In this document: positions 17,529 to 27,693 of the stretch, in pieces | How the letters are laid out: every line of letters starts with the position of its first letter | How positions within the stretch are numbered: the stretch's first letter is position 1 | NCBI GenBank assembly: GCA_903884005.1 | Contig: CAISDA010000005.1 | Span: forward strand, 51,713 to 115,712 | DNA from: an uncultured Ignavibacteriota bacterium | GTDB taxonomy: Bacteria > Bacteroidota > Ignavibacteria > UBA10030 > UBA8401 | Length of the DNA stretch: 64,000 nucleotides | Reading direction: 5' to 3' | Position numbers and translations under genes: made by a program | Notes under the pieces: model-generated | Database searches by the model: none | Told to the model about the DNA's origin: nothing | What the model saw: only the letters and a program-made list of their open reading frames with translations

Positions 17529-20513
17529 TCAATTGAATCCGACACCCAGCGTGAAAAAGATCTGGCGCGGAATATTGCGATACGCGGCGTACGACGCAAC
17601 GACATAATCGATCCTCGTCGGATCCGTTGCCGGGTCGGCGATGGTGACCCCGCGCTGCACCCAGTCCGCCTGGTCGCTCGCGTTGGCCGGCGGCGTCAGC
17701 CATTTGTTGTCGAACAGATTCATCACGCGGATGCCGATAAGAATTTTGGCACCCCCGGTTTCGATGCTCTTCGAAAAATTCACATCCACGTTCGACTCGA
17801 TCGGATAGCGCCGGTTATACACTGCGTCGCGGAGCGAAAAATCGGTGATGTACGTATACGGCGTGCCGGATTGCGCCGTATAGGTCATGCTCACATTCGA
17901 ATTTTGGAGCAGCCTCACCCCGAACAGATCGAGTCCTTCTCCGTTCGCCCAGCGGTACTGGACCAGGCCTCTGAGATTATGCGTCCGGTCCCACGGCGAA
18001 ATAAATTCTCCGGTATAGTTGCGCGTCGAAAAATTGCGAGAGTTGTCGGGATAGATGATGTTCGATCCGTAACTGCCCGAAGTTGTCTGCGACAGACTGT
18101 AGCTGAGACGGTACGACCAATGATCGATCGTGATCGTCTCGAATGTCGCCTCAAATCCGATCGTCGAACCAAATCCATTGTTGGCATAGGTGGAATAGGA
18201 ATCCAAGAGTTCATTGGCGTTCGAAAACCCGACAAAATGCTGCCGCGATCCCGTGTACGACGCCACACTTTGCGATCCGATCTGCGAAGTCCTGTCGTTA
18301 TAATAGAGCACGAAGTCCGATCGGAATTCGTCGCCGATCGCCTGCTGCACACCGATCTCGTAGTTGATGGTTTTTTTCGGTTCCAGATCGGAGTTCCCCA
18401 TGCCGTTCCATCCCTGGTATGTCATATTGGAAAGGGCCTCGCTGAATGTCGGCATCGACGCGAAGTGGCCGTATTGGATCCGTAATGCCGTGCTCGCGCC
18501 GACAGGAAATGAGATTCCGAGGCGCGGCTGCAGCACGAATTTCGTTTCCGAATCCACGGTCTCCGGATTTCCGACACTCGAGGTCCCGTCCGTGCCCGGA
18601 TACAGGAAATTGAACTTATCCTTCGGCACGCGCGAATGAAAGTTGTACACCTCGCCGCGCAAGCCGATGTTGGCGATCATGCCCGAGTATTCCATTTTGT
18701 CCTGCACATACACGGCGGCATCCAGCGGATACGCGCGGTAATATTCGGCGAAGCCGTTCCTCGCCACATAGGAATCAGCCTGATAGCTCCCATACACGCC
18801 GGTATTGATCATATCGTAGTAATGCACGGCGAGGCCGGTCTTCAGCAGATTGGACGGCGAGAGTTGATTCGCATAATCCGTTTTGAGACTGTACGTCTCG
18901 GTCCGGCTGTCCTGATACCAATTGGTACTGACGCGTTCGAGCGGTGTAAAATAATTCGACTCCCACCACGTGCCATTGCGAAGCACAGTGCCGCTCACGT
19001 CGCCGGCACTGTCCAGTCGGTCCACGATCTGTGAATAGCCGGGCAGGTAGATGTACGGCAATTCATAGCGCTCCTGCTGATGCGACAGATTCACGTCCAT
19101 GAATGAATTCGCATTGAACGTGTGCACCCAATCGACCGACTGCGAAATCGTTTGCTCGCTGCGGACGGCGTCGTAATTGATGTCGTATTTTCTGGATTGG
19201 TTCGGCGGCGATCCGTTCAACCCCGACCAGCGAATATCATCCGAGCCGTCCCACAACCCGCCAAGATAGTTCTGATAAATCCCCATCACTTTTATTTTGT
19301 TGTTCGGGATCGGCTGGTATGTGACACTCAATACATAATTTTGCATCGTCTGCACTTTTTCCGGCGACGGCAGGCGTGTAGGGTTACGTTTGTATTCGCC
19401 CGAGAGATAAAACTTGAGCAGGTTGGGATCGCTTCCGAGCGGACCGCCGAAGCCGAACATGTAGCGCTGATAGGCGTATTTGCGGTAATCATACACGCCC
19501 AGCACGTTGTCGTCGCCCGGCTCGTGGTTTTTTACCCACGTGTCGTGCGCCCAGGCGATTTCACGGTCGACGATCTGATTGTACTTTACCGTATCCGTGT
19601 TCTTCAGATATCCGTAGCGCACGTCGAGCTGCAGTTCCTGCGCAATGCTTGCCTTGTTCGCCATCCATTTGTCCAGCGTTCCCCATTTCGTCCATTCATA
19701 ATTCGAATGGTCGTACAAATAATCGCCGTAATGATATTGGCCCGGCGGCCGGTATTCCACGCGAAATTCTCCGGTCAATTTCGGAGCCCCTTCCTTCATC
19801 GCCACCTTCACCACGCCTGCCTGCGCATTGCCATATTCCGCCGAGAATCCGCCGGTGATCAGCTCCATCTGCTGCACGCCGATCGGATTCACGTCGTACT
19901 TCCACGAATTGTTCGCCTTGTCTGCCCCGAACTCACCTGGCGCACTCGTGTTGGATGTGACCTGATCGACACCGTTGATCTGAAAATTCAATTCATACGA
20001 GCCCGAGCCGCGGACCGAATATTCTCCGGAGGCGCTTTTTTGAAAACCGGCATACAGATCCATTGCGCCGCGCAATCCCTCGATGGGCGCTGCTCCGATC
20101 TGCGAACTTTCAATCGTTGTCGCTGTGGACGTGCGGTCTCTGATCACCGGCTGCTTTTTCGCCAGAATGACAACCTGATTGAGTTCGATGGACGCATCGC
20201 TGAGCTGAAAATCGGCTGTCGTCGTGCGATCGATAAAAATATCGACATGCTGCTGCGTCACCGTCGCATAGCCCAAAAGGCTGGCCCGTACATTATAACG
20301 GCCTGGCGGTACGTTCAGTATGGTGTAGCGGCCGTTGATGTCAGACACCCCGCCGATCGTCGTCCCAACAAGGACAATGTTTGCGCCGATCAACTGCTCT
20401 TTCGTTTTTCCATCGGTGACGACGCCGACAAGTTTACTCGTTTGTCCGAAGGCGTTGATGCCGACTAGCAGCGTCATGACAAGCGCCACTGCATAATATG
20501 TATGTCTGTTCAT
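17529..20513 (-). CDS. TonB-dependent receptor with carboxypeptidase-regulatory-like N-terminal domain
   Basis: A 994-residue protein from the ATG at 20513 (MNRHTYYAVALVMTLLVGI). After the signal peptide comes a CarboxypepD_reg-like domain (LVGVVTDGKTKEQLIGANIV, TILNVPPGRYNVRASLLGY), then a plug domain (GLRGAMDLYAGFQ, SGSYELNFQINGVDQV) and a large beta-barrel ending TLGVGFN. It is expected to import a bulky nutrient, probably an oligosaccharide, through the outer membrane with TonB energy. The CarboxypepD_reg/receptor architecture is typical of SusC-like and related Bacteroidetes receptors, but no SusD partner is present; the neighbouring T9SS proteins may take that role. Confidence 0.88.
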   Translation of the reverse strand: MNRHTYYAVALVMTLLVGINAFGQTSKLVGVVTDGKTKEQLIGANIVLVGTTIGGVSDINGRYTILNVPPGRYNVRASLLGYATVTQQHVDIFIDRTTTADFQLSDASIELNQVVILAKKQPVIRDRTSTATTIESSQIGAAPIEGLRGAMDLYAGFQKSASGEYSVRGSGSYELNFQINGVDQVTSNTSAPGEFGADKANNSWKYDVNPIGVQQMELITGGFSAEYGNAQAGVVKVAMKEGAPKLTGEFRVEYRPPGQYHYGDYLYDHSNYEWTKWGTLDKWMANKASIAQELQLDVRYGYLKNTDTVKYNQIVDREIAWAHDTWVKNHEPGDDNVLGVYDYRKYAYQRYMFGFGGPLGSDPNLLKFYLSGEYKRNPTRLPSPEKVQTMQNYVLSVTYQPIPNNKIKVMGIYQNYLGGLWDGSDDIRWSGLNGSPPNQSRKYDINYDAVRSEQTISQSVDWVHTFNANSFMDVNLSHQQERYELPYIYLPGYSQIVDRLDSAGDVSGTVLRNGTWWESNYFTPLERVSTNWYQDSRTETYSLKTDYANQLSPSNLLKTGLAVHYYDMINTGVYGSYQADSYVARNGFAEYYRAYPLDAAVYVQDKMEYSGMIANIGLRGEVYNFHSRVPKDKFNFLYPGTDGTSSVGNPETVDSETKFVLQPRLGISFPVGASTALRIQYGHFASMPTFSEALSNMTYQGWNGMGNSDLEPKKTINYEIGVQQAIGDEFRSDFVLYYNDRTSQIGSQSVASYTGSRQHFVGFSNANELLDSYSTYANNGFGSTIGFEATFETITIDHWSYRLSYSLSQTTSGSYGSNIIYPDNSRNFSTRNYTGEFISPWDRTHNLRGLVQYRWANGEGLDLFGVRLLQNSNVSMTYTAQSGTPYTYITDFSLRDAVYNRRYPIESNVDVNFSKSIETGGAKILIGIRVMNLFDNKWLTPPANASDQADWVQRGVTIADPATDPTRIDYVVASYAAYRNIPRQIFFTLGVGFN

Positions 20514-20650
20514 GATGAGCACGGGTTTCGTTTCCGCGAAAAGCACTGGTGAGTGTGCGGAGTGCATCGAGGATTAAATGCTTCGGTTGATGTCTCCGTC
20601 CAGCGAAAGCGGATAGTGCCGCCGTCCGATTGCGCTGGTGCGTCCGTCAT

Positions 20651-20683
20651 TAAAAAGCCCGTTTCCATGCGGCGAAACGGGCT
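20651..20683 (-). terminator. Rho-independent terminator
   Basis: A 10-bp perfect stem (AGCCCGTTTC and its complement, 20656-20683) with an 8-base loop is followed on the minus strand by TTTTTA. It lies 13 bp after the stop codon of the T9SS gene at 20696-22123 and separates that gene from the TonB receptor downstream. Confidence 0.85.
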
Positions 20684-20695
20684 CGGTACGTCCGA

Positions 20696-22123
20696 TTATT
20701 TTTGCAGGATCATTTTCTTTGATACACGGGACACGGGCGTCGTCAGTGTATAGAAATAAATGCCGGTGGGAACGGAGCCCGCATTGAACACCACGGCATG
20801 ATTGCCCGCGCTGCGATAGTCGTTGACAAGCGTTGCGACCTCGCGTCCCAGCAGATCGGTCACGACCAATTTCACTTCGGCGCCACGCGCCAGCGTAAAT
20901 TTAATGATCGTCGACGGGTTGAACGGATTGGGGTAATTCTGCGAGAGAACAAAATTGAGATCCCCTCCGGCGCTTTCGTTGTTCACGCCCGTCGCGGCAT
21001 TCTTAAAAATAAACGCGCAGCGCATGTAGCGGTCCACCACATAGGCGGTCTTGCGGTCTTTGGTGATAGCGATGTCGCTGGGCCCCGAGAACGGCGCGCC
21101 TTTGGGGTCCGGGTTATCGCCGCTGGTCTGGCTCGGCAGATCATACATCGCCTGTGCGTTCACTCCATCCACGATAAACCCTTTCACCCATCGACGCGTC
21201 GTATCGACACCGGCAACCCAGAGAATGCCTTTGGCATCGACGGTAATCCCGTACGGGATGCTGTTGCTGAACGACAGGAAGCTGTCGAAATCGGTTACCC
21301 GGCTCGGCACATAATCGATCGGCTGAACCTGGGTTCCACCCATCCACACGGCGATACCGCCCGTCTGCTGCAGATTGGAGAGCGAATTCCGGGACGTATA
21401 GAGAGGCGTTTTTTTATTGTAATAATCGCCGCCGGGAATGATCGCAACATCGCGGATCAAATCCAGCCCGCTGGACTGGGCGCCGCCAGGTTCCACGGCG
21501 TTGCTGAACACCGACGTGTTGCTGGTGTCCGGGCTGTTATAGGAACCATGCCCGGATTTTGCGAACTTGTACCCGAAATTGTACCAGCGAATGGACGTGC
21601 CAAAATCGACGCCTGTCACCATCATCGAATCCTTCGTCATTTCGGCGCCGTTGATAAATGTGCCGTAGCCGCTGCCCGCAATATTGAAACCGTAGCGCTC
21701 CACAGTGGTTGTGTCGGCGTTCTTGTAATAGTACGCCGCCGCCAGCGTGTTCGGCTTCGTCTTCGGATAGGGCTGCGACGCAGTGACGATCAGATCGTTC
21801 CCGAGGGTTGTAATGCCGCGGAGCGCACCGATATTGCCCTTCGATGTGTCCGAATCGCCGTTCAAATTATAATCCACCATTTTTTTAAAGACGCTGTCGC
21901 CGGCATTCGCATAAAAAATGGCATTATGAGCATTCGCATCATCGGCGTTCGACGAGATCACATAGAGGCGGCCGCTGCTGTTCACCGTGCAGAGATACGG
22001 TCGCGCGGCAATGCTGTCGGCAACCGGAAATTTTATTTTCCCGGCATACGACCAAGGATTCACTTGAGCTTCCATTCCCTGCACGGCACAGAGCAATAAC
22101 ACAACGCGTACAATTTTGTTCAT
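20696..22123 (-). CDS. T9SS-secreted protein of unknown function (propeller-like)
   Basis: A 475-residue protein from the ATG at 22123 (MNKIVRVVLLLCAVQGMEAQ, a signal peptide). The body contains repeated strands like those of a beta-propeller (GRLYVISSNADD, LGNDLIVTASQP, AKGILWVAGVDTTRRWVKGF, SDIAITKDRKTAYVVDRYMR), resembling NHL or SMP-30-like folds. It ends in a T9SS sorting domain (VLSQNYPNPFNPSTIIKF to VSKKMILQK). It would be secreted to the cell surface. The promoter region to its right holds the perfect palindrome at 22257-22276, shared with the divergent transporter operon, so both should be controlled together. Confidence 0.8.
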   Translation of the reverse strand: MNKIVRVVLLLCAVQGMEAQVNPWSYAGKIKFPVADSIAARPYLCTVNSSGRLYVISSNADDANAHNAIFYANAGDSVFKKMVDYNLNGDSDTSKGNIGALRGITTLGNDLIVTASQPYPKTKPNTLAAAYYYKNADTTTVERYGFNIAGSGYGTFINGAEMTKDSMMVTGVDFGTSIRWYNFGYKFAKSGHGSYNSPDTSNTSVFSNAVEPGGAQSSGLDLIRDVAIIPGGDYYNKKTPLYTSRNSLSNLQQTGGIAVWMGGTQVQPIDYVPSRVTDFDSFLSFSNSIPYGITVDAKGILWVAGVDTTRRWVKGFIVDGVNAQAMYDLPSQTSGDNPDPKGAPFSGPSDIAITKDRKTAYVVDRYMRCAFIFKNAATGVNNESAGGDLNFVLSQNYPNPFNPSTIIKFTLARGAEVKLVVTDLLGREVATLVNDYRSAGNHAVVFNAGSVPTGIYFYTLTTPVSRVSKKMILQK

Positions 22124-22256
22124 AACTGCCTCATGATGATACTTGGATGATAGTGATCTGCACTGCGCACCATACGCACGCCGTCGATCGAGATGCTCCC
22201 GGCCGCGCCGCGCGTACTCTGTCGATGAAAAAGTGCACATTCCGGTGCTCAAATTC

Positions 22257-22276
22257 TACTACATCATGATGTAGTA
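22257..22276. promoter_or_regulatory. Perfect 20-bp palindromic operator between divergent operons
   Basis: TACTACATCATGATGTAGTA is identical to its own reverse complement. It lies 134 bp before the T9SS gene start at 22123 and about 98 bp before the transporter start at 22375. A degenerate copy stands at 6265-6284 before another T9SS gene. Size and symmetry fit a dimeric regulator such as a GntR or LacI type. No such regulator is encoded in the window. Confidence 0.75.
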
Positions 22277-22374
22277 TTTTTTGCTCCGTTCTTTGAGTAT
22301 ACTTGTACCCGTGAACATCTACCGGCAGCCGCCCAAGGGGACTACACCCTACGTGATGAAAAAGGTCTTTCAGA

Positions 22375-23850
22375 ATGGAACTGTTACAGGTAATACTGCT
22401 CATAGCATTTTTCTTGATAATGGCGGTACTGATGTTTCTGAGGAAACTTCCCGCAATTATCGCTCTGCCGATCATGGCCGTCCTCATTGCCTTGACGGGC
22501 GGTGTCTCATTGATGGATACGATCCGTTTTGTCGTCGGAGCGGGGTCCTTGAAACTCTCCTCTGCGTATACCATTTCCATCTTTGGAAGCATGCTGAGCG
22601 TGCTCCTGCAGAAAACCGGCGTCGCCGAAAATTTCATTAAAAAAGGGGCTGAACTTTCAGGCGATAATCCCTGGATCATCGCTGTCGTCATGCTCTCCCT
22701 CATTATCATCCTGTTCAGCACGCTCGGCGGATTGGGCGCCATCATTATGGTCGCGACGATCGTTCTTCCTATCATGTCCTCGGTGGGAATCGGTCCGCTG
22801 ACGACGGCTGGAATTTTTCTGTTCGGTTTAAGCATCGGCGGTCTCCTCAATGTCGGAAATTGGGCTGTGTATATTTCAGTGATGGGATTGACGGTCGATC
22901 AGATCCGGCCCTTCGCGTTAGTGATGTTCGGCATCTCGTTCATCACGGCCCTGGCCTATATCACCATTCAATTATACCGCGACGGGAATAACATAAACAT
23001 CAAAAAAATACTTATCGGTAACGTCCTGGTGTTCGCGGTCCTAGGTATCATCCTCTATACCTACTCTGTGGTGATCGACGCTGCGCTCCGGAACACCGTT
23101 CTCCACCTGCTGTCGTCGACCGGCGAGATCGTTACATGGCTGATCACGGCCTGCATCGTACTCCTTTTTGCCGCGGCCATTGTCCGGCTCATATTGCGGA
23201 AGAACGAACACTCGCAGGGAGTTCATTGGATCACCATTTTTGCGCCGGCAATTCCGTTGCTTCTCATCCTTCTGTACAATATGGATTTCATCGCTTCATT
23301 CGTGGCCGGTCTCCTTTTTACGTACATTGCCACCTATAAGAAAGGCCGATTGAACGTCTTCATCCAATCGGTGTTCGAAGGCGGAGCCGTTGTGATGCCC
23401 GCGGTCGCATTGATGTTCGGCATTGGCATGCTCCTTGTTGCGATCATGGGACCCGGCACTGCGATCGACGCCTATCCCAACGGATGGCCGGTCCTTCTCA
23501 TTCTCAAACCGCTGATGATGAACATCGTGCCGACAAATCCGCTTCAATATGTGTTCATTTTTACGCTCGCCGCGCCGCTGGCGCTCTATCGGGGTCCGCT
23601 CAACGTGTGGGGCATGGGATATGGATTAGCGGCAGTGTTCCTCGCCAGCGGATTAAATCCCGGCGCCGTCATGGGACTGCTGCTCAGTGTCGGTCAGATC
23701 CAGGGGGTCAGCGATCCGACGAATACGCAAAACGTCTGGCTGGCGAACGAAATGAGAATCGATGTCCAGAAAATATTGTGGAATACAATTCCGTACACAT
23801 GGATTCTTGCACTGCTGGGATTAATCGTGTCTGCGTTCATGTTTATGTGA
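22375..23850 (+). CDS. Ion-coupled transporter, GntP/CitMHS-like
   Basis: A 491-residue membrane protein with about 12 hydrophobic segments. The start (LRKLPAIIALPIMAVLIALT) and internal glycine-rich loops (STLGGLGAIIMVATIVLPIM, GLSIGGLLNVGNWAVYISVM, PTNPLQYVFIFTLAAPLALY) resemble the ion transporter superfamily that includes gluconate (GntP) and citrate transporters. The substrate is unknown; an organic acid, sugar acid or cyclic amide is plausible given the HyuA-like gene that starts 9 bp downstream. It is the first gene of the rightward operon, behind the shared palindrome, with a purine-rich AAAAAGG upstream of its ATG. Confidence 0.72.
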   Translation: MELLQVILLIAFFLIMAVLMFLRKLPAIIALPIMAVLIALTGGVSLMDTIRFVVGAGSLKLSSAYTISIFGSMLSVLLQKTGVAENFIKKGAELSGDNPWIIAVVMLSLIIILFSTLGGLGAIIMVATIVLPIMSSVGIGPLTTAGIFLFGLSIGGLLNVGNWAVYISVMGLTVDQIRPFALVMFGISFITALAYITIQLYRDGNNINIKKILIGNVLVFAVLGIILYTYSVVIDAALRNTVLHLLSSTGEIVTWLITACIVLLFAAAIVRLILRKNEHSQGVHWITIFAPAIPLLLILLYNMDFIASFVAGLLFTYIATYKKGRLNVFIQSVFEGGAVVMPAVALMFGIGMLLVAIMGPGTAIDAYPNGWPVLLILKPLMMNIVPTNPLQYVFIFTLAAPLALYRGPLNVWGMGYGLAAVFLASGLNPGAVMGLLLSVGQIQGVSDPTNTQNVWLANEMRIDVQKILWNTIPYTWILALLGLIVSAFMFM

Positions 23851-23859
23851 CATCACAAA

Positions 23860-26022
23860 ATGACTATGAAACGAAAAATTAAAATAGGCATCGATGTCGG
23901 CGGAACATTCACACATGCCGTTGCGATCGAAATTTCGAACTTCGAGATCATCGGCAAGGCATGCGTTCTGACAACGCACACGGCAACCGAAGGCGTCGCC
24001 CACGGCGTCGTCGAATCGATGCACAGGCTTCTCGCATCGGCACGAATCGAGCCCGATGAAGTCATCCTCATCGCACACTCCACCACGCAGGCGACGAATG
24101 CGCTGCTCGAAGGGGACGTTGCAACGGTCGGTATCATCGGCATGGGCAAAGGCCTTGAAGGCCGGCGGGCAAAATCGCAGATCAACCTGAAGGACATCGA
24201 ACTCGCGCCCGGAAAATTTCTGCATACGCATTTTCACTTCATCGATACCACCAGGCAGCTCACCGAAGCCGCCGTGTCTCTTGCGATCCAACAAATGACC
24301 GACGCCGGCGCCACCGTGATCGTTGCATCAGAAGCATTCGGTGTGGACAACATGGCGAACGAGGATCGTGTCGTCGGCATCGCCGAATCGATGGGACTGA
24401 AAGCGACAGCCGCCAGCAGGATATCGAGACTGTACGGATTGAGGGTCAGAACACGCACGGCCGTCATCAACGCAAGCATGCTTCCGAAAATGCTCGAAAC
24501 AGCCGTCATGACCGAGGAAGCCGTCCGAAAGAGCGGTATCAATGCTCCGTTGATGGTAATGCGATCCGATGGCGGCATCATGGACATCAGGGAAATGCAT
24601 AAGCGCCCGATCCTTACCATGCTCTCCGGACCCGCCGCCGGTGTTACCGCTGCATTGATGTACGCAAAAGTGTCGGATGGTATTTTTCTTGAAGTCGGAG
24701 GAACCTCAACGGATATTTCCGTCATTAAAAATGGAAAGCCGCAGCTCAAGAGCGCGCAGATCGGCGGACATCGCCTCTACGTGCACACGCTCGACGTCCG
24801 CACGCTCGGCATTGCGGGCGGATCATTGGTTCGTCTTCACGACAATAAAATTGTGGACGTTGGTCCCAGAAGCGCGCATATCGCCAATTTACAGTACATC
24901 GCATTCACTGACACGGCAAATTTTCAACACTGCAACATCGAGAGCATACAGCCTCTTCACGGCGACCCCGATGATTATCTCGCCGTTTCGGTCAAGGGAC
25001 ATGACGAAAAATTTGGGCTCACACCCACCGATGCATCCAATTATCTGGGACTCGCAGCCGTTGCAGGGCATGGCCAAGCGAATCTCCGCACGATCCGTCA
25101 TTTCTTCGATATCTTTTCCAAAAAAATCAATACACAGCCCAAAGCCATTGCCGAACAGATATTGACAATCGCGGCGGAAAAAATCAAACCGATCATTCAC
25201 CTGTTGGCACGTGAATATAAACTGGATTCGGAGATGATCCGGTTCGTCGGCGGAGGAGGAGGCGCTTCGGCGCTGGTGCCGTACGCGGCGCACCATATGC
25301 ATCTTCAGCACACGATCGTCGATAATTCGGAAGTGATCTCCGCAATAGGAGCAGCGCTGGGAATGATCCGGGACTCCATCGAACGAACGATCATCTCCCC
25401 CACCGAATCCGATATCATTGCATTGCGTCAGGAAGCAATGAACTCGGTCATAGGGATGGGAGCCATCCCGGATACCATAGAAGTGAGCATCGAAATAGAC
25501 AGTAAGAACAAAAAAGTGACCGCCTCGGCTATGGGCACCAGTGAACTGCGCACCAAAGACATCGATATTCAAAAATTATCGGAGGACAAACTCATCACCA
25601 TCTGTATGGCATCGCTGCGGACAGAGAAAGAGAATGTCTCCGTCGCCGGACGAACGTCATTCCTCTACGCAATGGTTGCCACGGACATCCGAAAACGATT
25701 CTTCGGCCTCATCACAATGCGGACCCAGCACGCGCGCGTGATTGATAAAGAAGGAACGATCCGGCTGCAGATCAAAGAGTGCATTGTCGACTCCGTTCAA
25801 CCCGGTGCGGTAAAATCGAAAATAACAGAAATGATCGAAACACTGACGACGTTCGGCGACGCCGGCGCGCTGGTACCAAATATTTATCTTCTGGTCTCGG
25901 CAAAGGTCGTCGATCTGACGGGTCTCATCAAAGAATCGCAAATCATGGCATTGGTGGATCTTGAGCTGTCAAAAGTCCTTCCCGACGAAGAGATCGTCGT
26001 CATCGCCTCACCGAAACGATAA
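23860..26022 (+). CDS. Hydantoinase/oxoprolinase family protein, HyuA-like subunit
   Basis: A 720-residue protein with the nucleotide-binding start of the family ([18 protein letters not shown]), a [20 protein letters not shown] stretch in the N-terminal domain, and the central ATPase motifs [19 protein letters not shown] and [19 protein letters not shown]-terminal [16 protein letters not shown] loop completes the ASKHA-type fold. Such proteins use ATP to open cyclic amides such as hydantoins or 5-oxoproline. Most work with a HyuB partner; none is encoded here. It is sandwiched between a transporter (9 bp upstream) and a short FAD protein, so it probably acts on an imported compound. Confidence 0.87.
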   Translation: MTMKRKIKIGIDVGGTFTHAVAIEISNFEIIGKACVLTTHTATEGVAHGVVESMHRLLASARIEPDEVILIAHSTTQATNALLEGDVATVGIIGMGKGLEGRRAKSQINLKDIELAPGKFLHTHFHFIDTTRQLTEAAVSLAIQQMTDAGATVIVASEAFGVDNMANEDRVVGIAESMGLKATAASRISRLYGLRVRTRTAVINASMLPKMLETAVMTEEAVRKSGINAPLMVMRSDGGIMDIREMHKRPILTMLSGPAAGVTAALMYAKVSDGIFLEVGGTSTDISVIKNGKPQLKSAQIGGHRLYVHTLDVRTLGIAGGSLVRLHDNKIVDVGPRSAHIANLQYIAFTDTANFQHCNIESIQPLHGDPDDYLAVSVKGHDEKFGLTPTDASNYLGLAAVAGHGQANLRTIRHFFDIFSKKINTQPKAIAEQILTIAAEKIKPIIHLLAREYKLDSEMIRFVGGGGGASALVPYAAHHMHLQHTIVDNSEVISAIGAALGMIRDSIERTIISPTESDIIALRQEAMNSVIGMGAIPDTIEVSIEIDSKNKKVTASAMGTSELRTKDIDIQKLSEDKLITICMASLRTEKENVSVAGRTSFLYAMVATDIRKRFFGLITMRTQHARVIDKEGTIRLQIKECIVDSVQPGAVKSKITEMIETLTTFGDAGALVPNIYLLVSAKVVDLTGLIKESQIMALVDLELSKVLPDEEIVVIASPKR

Positions 26023-26036
26023 CCCATGGCGGATCG

Positions 26037-26870
26037 ATGAACCATTCTGTTTATGATTATATTGTCCTCGGGGCGAGCATACCGGGGATCGTGTTTGCGA
26101 TCAAAAAATCGCTCCTCGGACACCGGGTGCTGTTGACTGCCATGTACGGATTTCCGGGCGGAAGCATCACCGAAAATTTGAATTGCCGTCAGGAAATTGA
26201 CGAGAGCGGATTACAGGGAATCGCCGAAGATATCTATCAGGCGATGTCACCCGATCTGTTCGAACGGTCGATAGTAAATCCCGAATCCTTAAAATATATT
26301 CTTCAGCACACGCTGGAAAACAGTTCCGTGGACCTGTATTTTCACGTCCTGCCCAAAAAGATCGACGTTGTGAGCACCGGAGTCGTGGAACTCTCCTTCC
26401 TCGCCAAAGAAGGAATAACGGCGCGCAGGGGGAAAAAAGTGGTCGATGCATCGGACACATTGTATGGCGCCATGCTGCTCGGCAGAAACCGAACGCTGCG
26501 AGAGACGACCGTCGATTTTTTTATCACCCGGCCGGCGGATGAAAATTTTTTATCCTTTGAAAAGATACGGCACGCAGTTAAATTATCGGATGGACGATAC
26601 TGGATATCGCTGCATCTGGCGACGCACGATGATCTTTTTGCGGAGAACGACACGCATGCTCTGCTGGATACGTTCCGGGGAATACTGGAAAATTCCAACA
26701 GCAGAATCCATGTGCTGCCTCTCGGCGCCCATGCCATATTCGAGCTGGAATCGTCCACGGCACGCACTGATGCTTTCGCGACCATCGACGACATTCTCGG
26801 ATGTTCGTGTGAACCATCGCATCAGTTTCTGAGGGGATCGTTGATGGACGCGGCACACGTACATTTTTAG
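26037..26870 (+). CDS. Short FAD/NAD-binding oxidoreductase-like protein (reduced form)
   Basis: A 277-residue protein beginning with a Rossmann-like strand (YDYIVLGASIPGIVFAIKKS) and FPGGSITENLN, which resemble the start of FAD_oxidored proteins. It is only about two thirds of the length of the full family member at 27694-29004, and the GxGxxG motif is degenerate (GASIPG). Later parts (KKVVDASDTLYGAMLLGRNR) still align with the FAD protein logic of an ASG(D/T)A segment. It may be a non-catalytic partner or a decaying paralogue. The reading frame is intact, and it lies 14 bp after the HyuA-like gene. Confidence 0.6.
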   Translation: MNHSVYDYIVLGASIPGIVFAIKKSLLGHRVLLTAMYGFPGGSITENLNCRQEIDESGLQGIAEDIYQAMSPDLFERSIVNPESLKYILQHTLENSSVDLYFHVLPKKIDVVSTGVVELSFLAKEGITARRGKKVVDASDTLYGAMLLGRNRTLRETTVDFFITRPADENFLSFEKIRHAVKLSDGRYWISLHLATHDDLFAENDTHALLDTFRGILENSNSRIHVLPLGAHAIFELESSTARTDAFATIDDILGCSCEPSHQFLRGSLMDAAHVHF

Positions 26871-26960
26871 GAACTCGCTGCCGTTGCATTAGTGCGCACG
26901 TAGGTTGCTTCATAGGTAGCATTATTAATTGGTGACGACTCAGCGTCATCTATAATCCCT

Positions 26961-26981
26961 GTCATTCTGAAGGAGCGAAGA
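26961..26981. repeat. Fragment of the 42.3-kb inverted repeat that carries a ribosome-binding site
   Basis: GTCATTCTGAAGGAGCGAAG (with the preceding T) also occurs, in reverse complement, in the right arm of the 42268-42390 element. Here its AAGGAG lies 10 bases before the ATG at 26986, so a repeat fragment appears to provide the Shine-Dalgarno sequence of the NanE-like gene. A TATAAT box stands just upstream at 26951-26956. Confidence 0.55.
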
Positions 26982-26985
26982 GGCC

Positions 26986-27672
26986 ATGGGAATGAATGAA
27001 GTTTTTCATACGCTTAAGAACGGATTAATCGTTTCCTGTCAGGCGGAAGGCGCATCCCCGTTCAATTCTCCGCAGGGGGTGACGATGTTTGCCCTTGCCG
27101 CGGCGTCCGGAGGCGCTGCCGGAATACGCTCGGAAGGGGTCGAGAAGACGGCAATGATCCTCAACACGATACAACTGCCCGTGATCGGCCTGGTCAAATC
27201 GTCCTTCGACGACGGCTGTGTGCGTATTACAGGTTCATTCAAAGACGTGGAAGACCTTGTTGCCATCGGGACGACGATCATCGCAATGGATGGAACATTC
27301 CGGAAGAGAGAGAATTGTTCCGGCCCAGAGTTTATCGCAGCGGTGAAAAAACAATACGACTGTATCGTGATGGCGGATGTCGCCACCGAAGAGGAAGCGC
27401 TCGCGTGCGCGTCGGCAGGGGCCGATTGCATTTCCACAACGTTAAGCGGATATACTCCGGAGACGCGGCACAAGAGTGCCCTGCCGGATTTTGACCTTTG
27501 TGCGACGCTGGTCAAAACACTTTCCATTCCGGTCTTTGCCGAAGGCCGGATCACGACGCCCGCGATGGCGGCAACAATGAAATCACTCGGCGCGTGGAGC
27601 GTTGTTGTCGGCTCGGCCATCACACGGCCCGCCGACATCACCCGATGGTTCATTCACGCGCTCAACGAATAA
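26986..27672 (+). CDS. nanE: N-acetylmannosamine-6-phosphate 2-epimerase, NanE-like
   Basis: A 228-residue (beta/alpha)8 protein that fits the NanE family in length and motifs: QGVTMFALAAASGGAAGIRS, IPVFAEGRITTPAMA, and the phosphate-binding end MKSLGAWSVVVGSAITRPA. NanE converts ManNAc-6-P to GlcNAc-6-P in sialic acid and ManNAc breakdown, in the cytoplasm. The other Nan enzymes (aldolase, kinase) are not in the window, so the pathway is not complete here. It follows the short FAD protein by 115 bp; a TATAAT box and repeat-derived ribosome-binding site in that gap suggest it may also be transcribed independently. Confidence 0.85.
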   Translation: MGMNEVFHTLKNGLIVSCQAEGASPFNSPQGVTMFALAAASGGAAGIRSEGVEKTAMILNTIQLPVIGLVKSSFDDGCVRITGSFKDVEDLVAIGTTIIAMDGTFRKRENCSGPEFIAAVKKQYDCIVMADVATEEEALACASAGADCISTTLSGYTPETRHKSALPDFDLCATLVKTLSIPVFAEGRITTPAMAATMKSLGAWSVVVGSAITRPADITRWFIHALNE

Positions 27673-27693
27673 CCTGCGCCCCCGATCATACCC

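Noticed and set aside
16521..18485. Long plus-strand open frame (654 codons) across the TonB receptor and its neighbour
   Set aside because: It spans the end of one real gene and the start of another on the opposite strand, and its product is arginine- and histidine-rich without domains.
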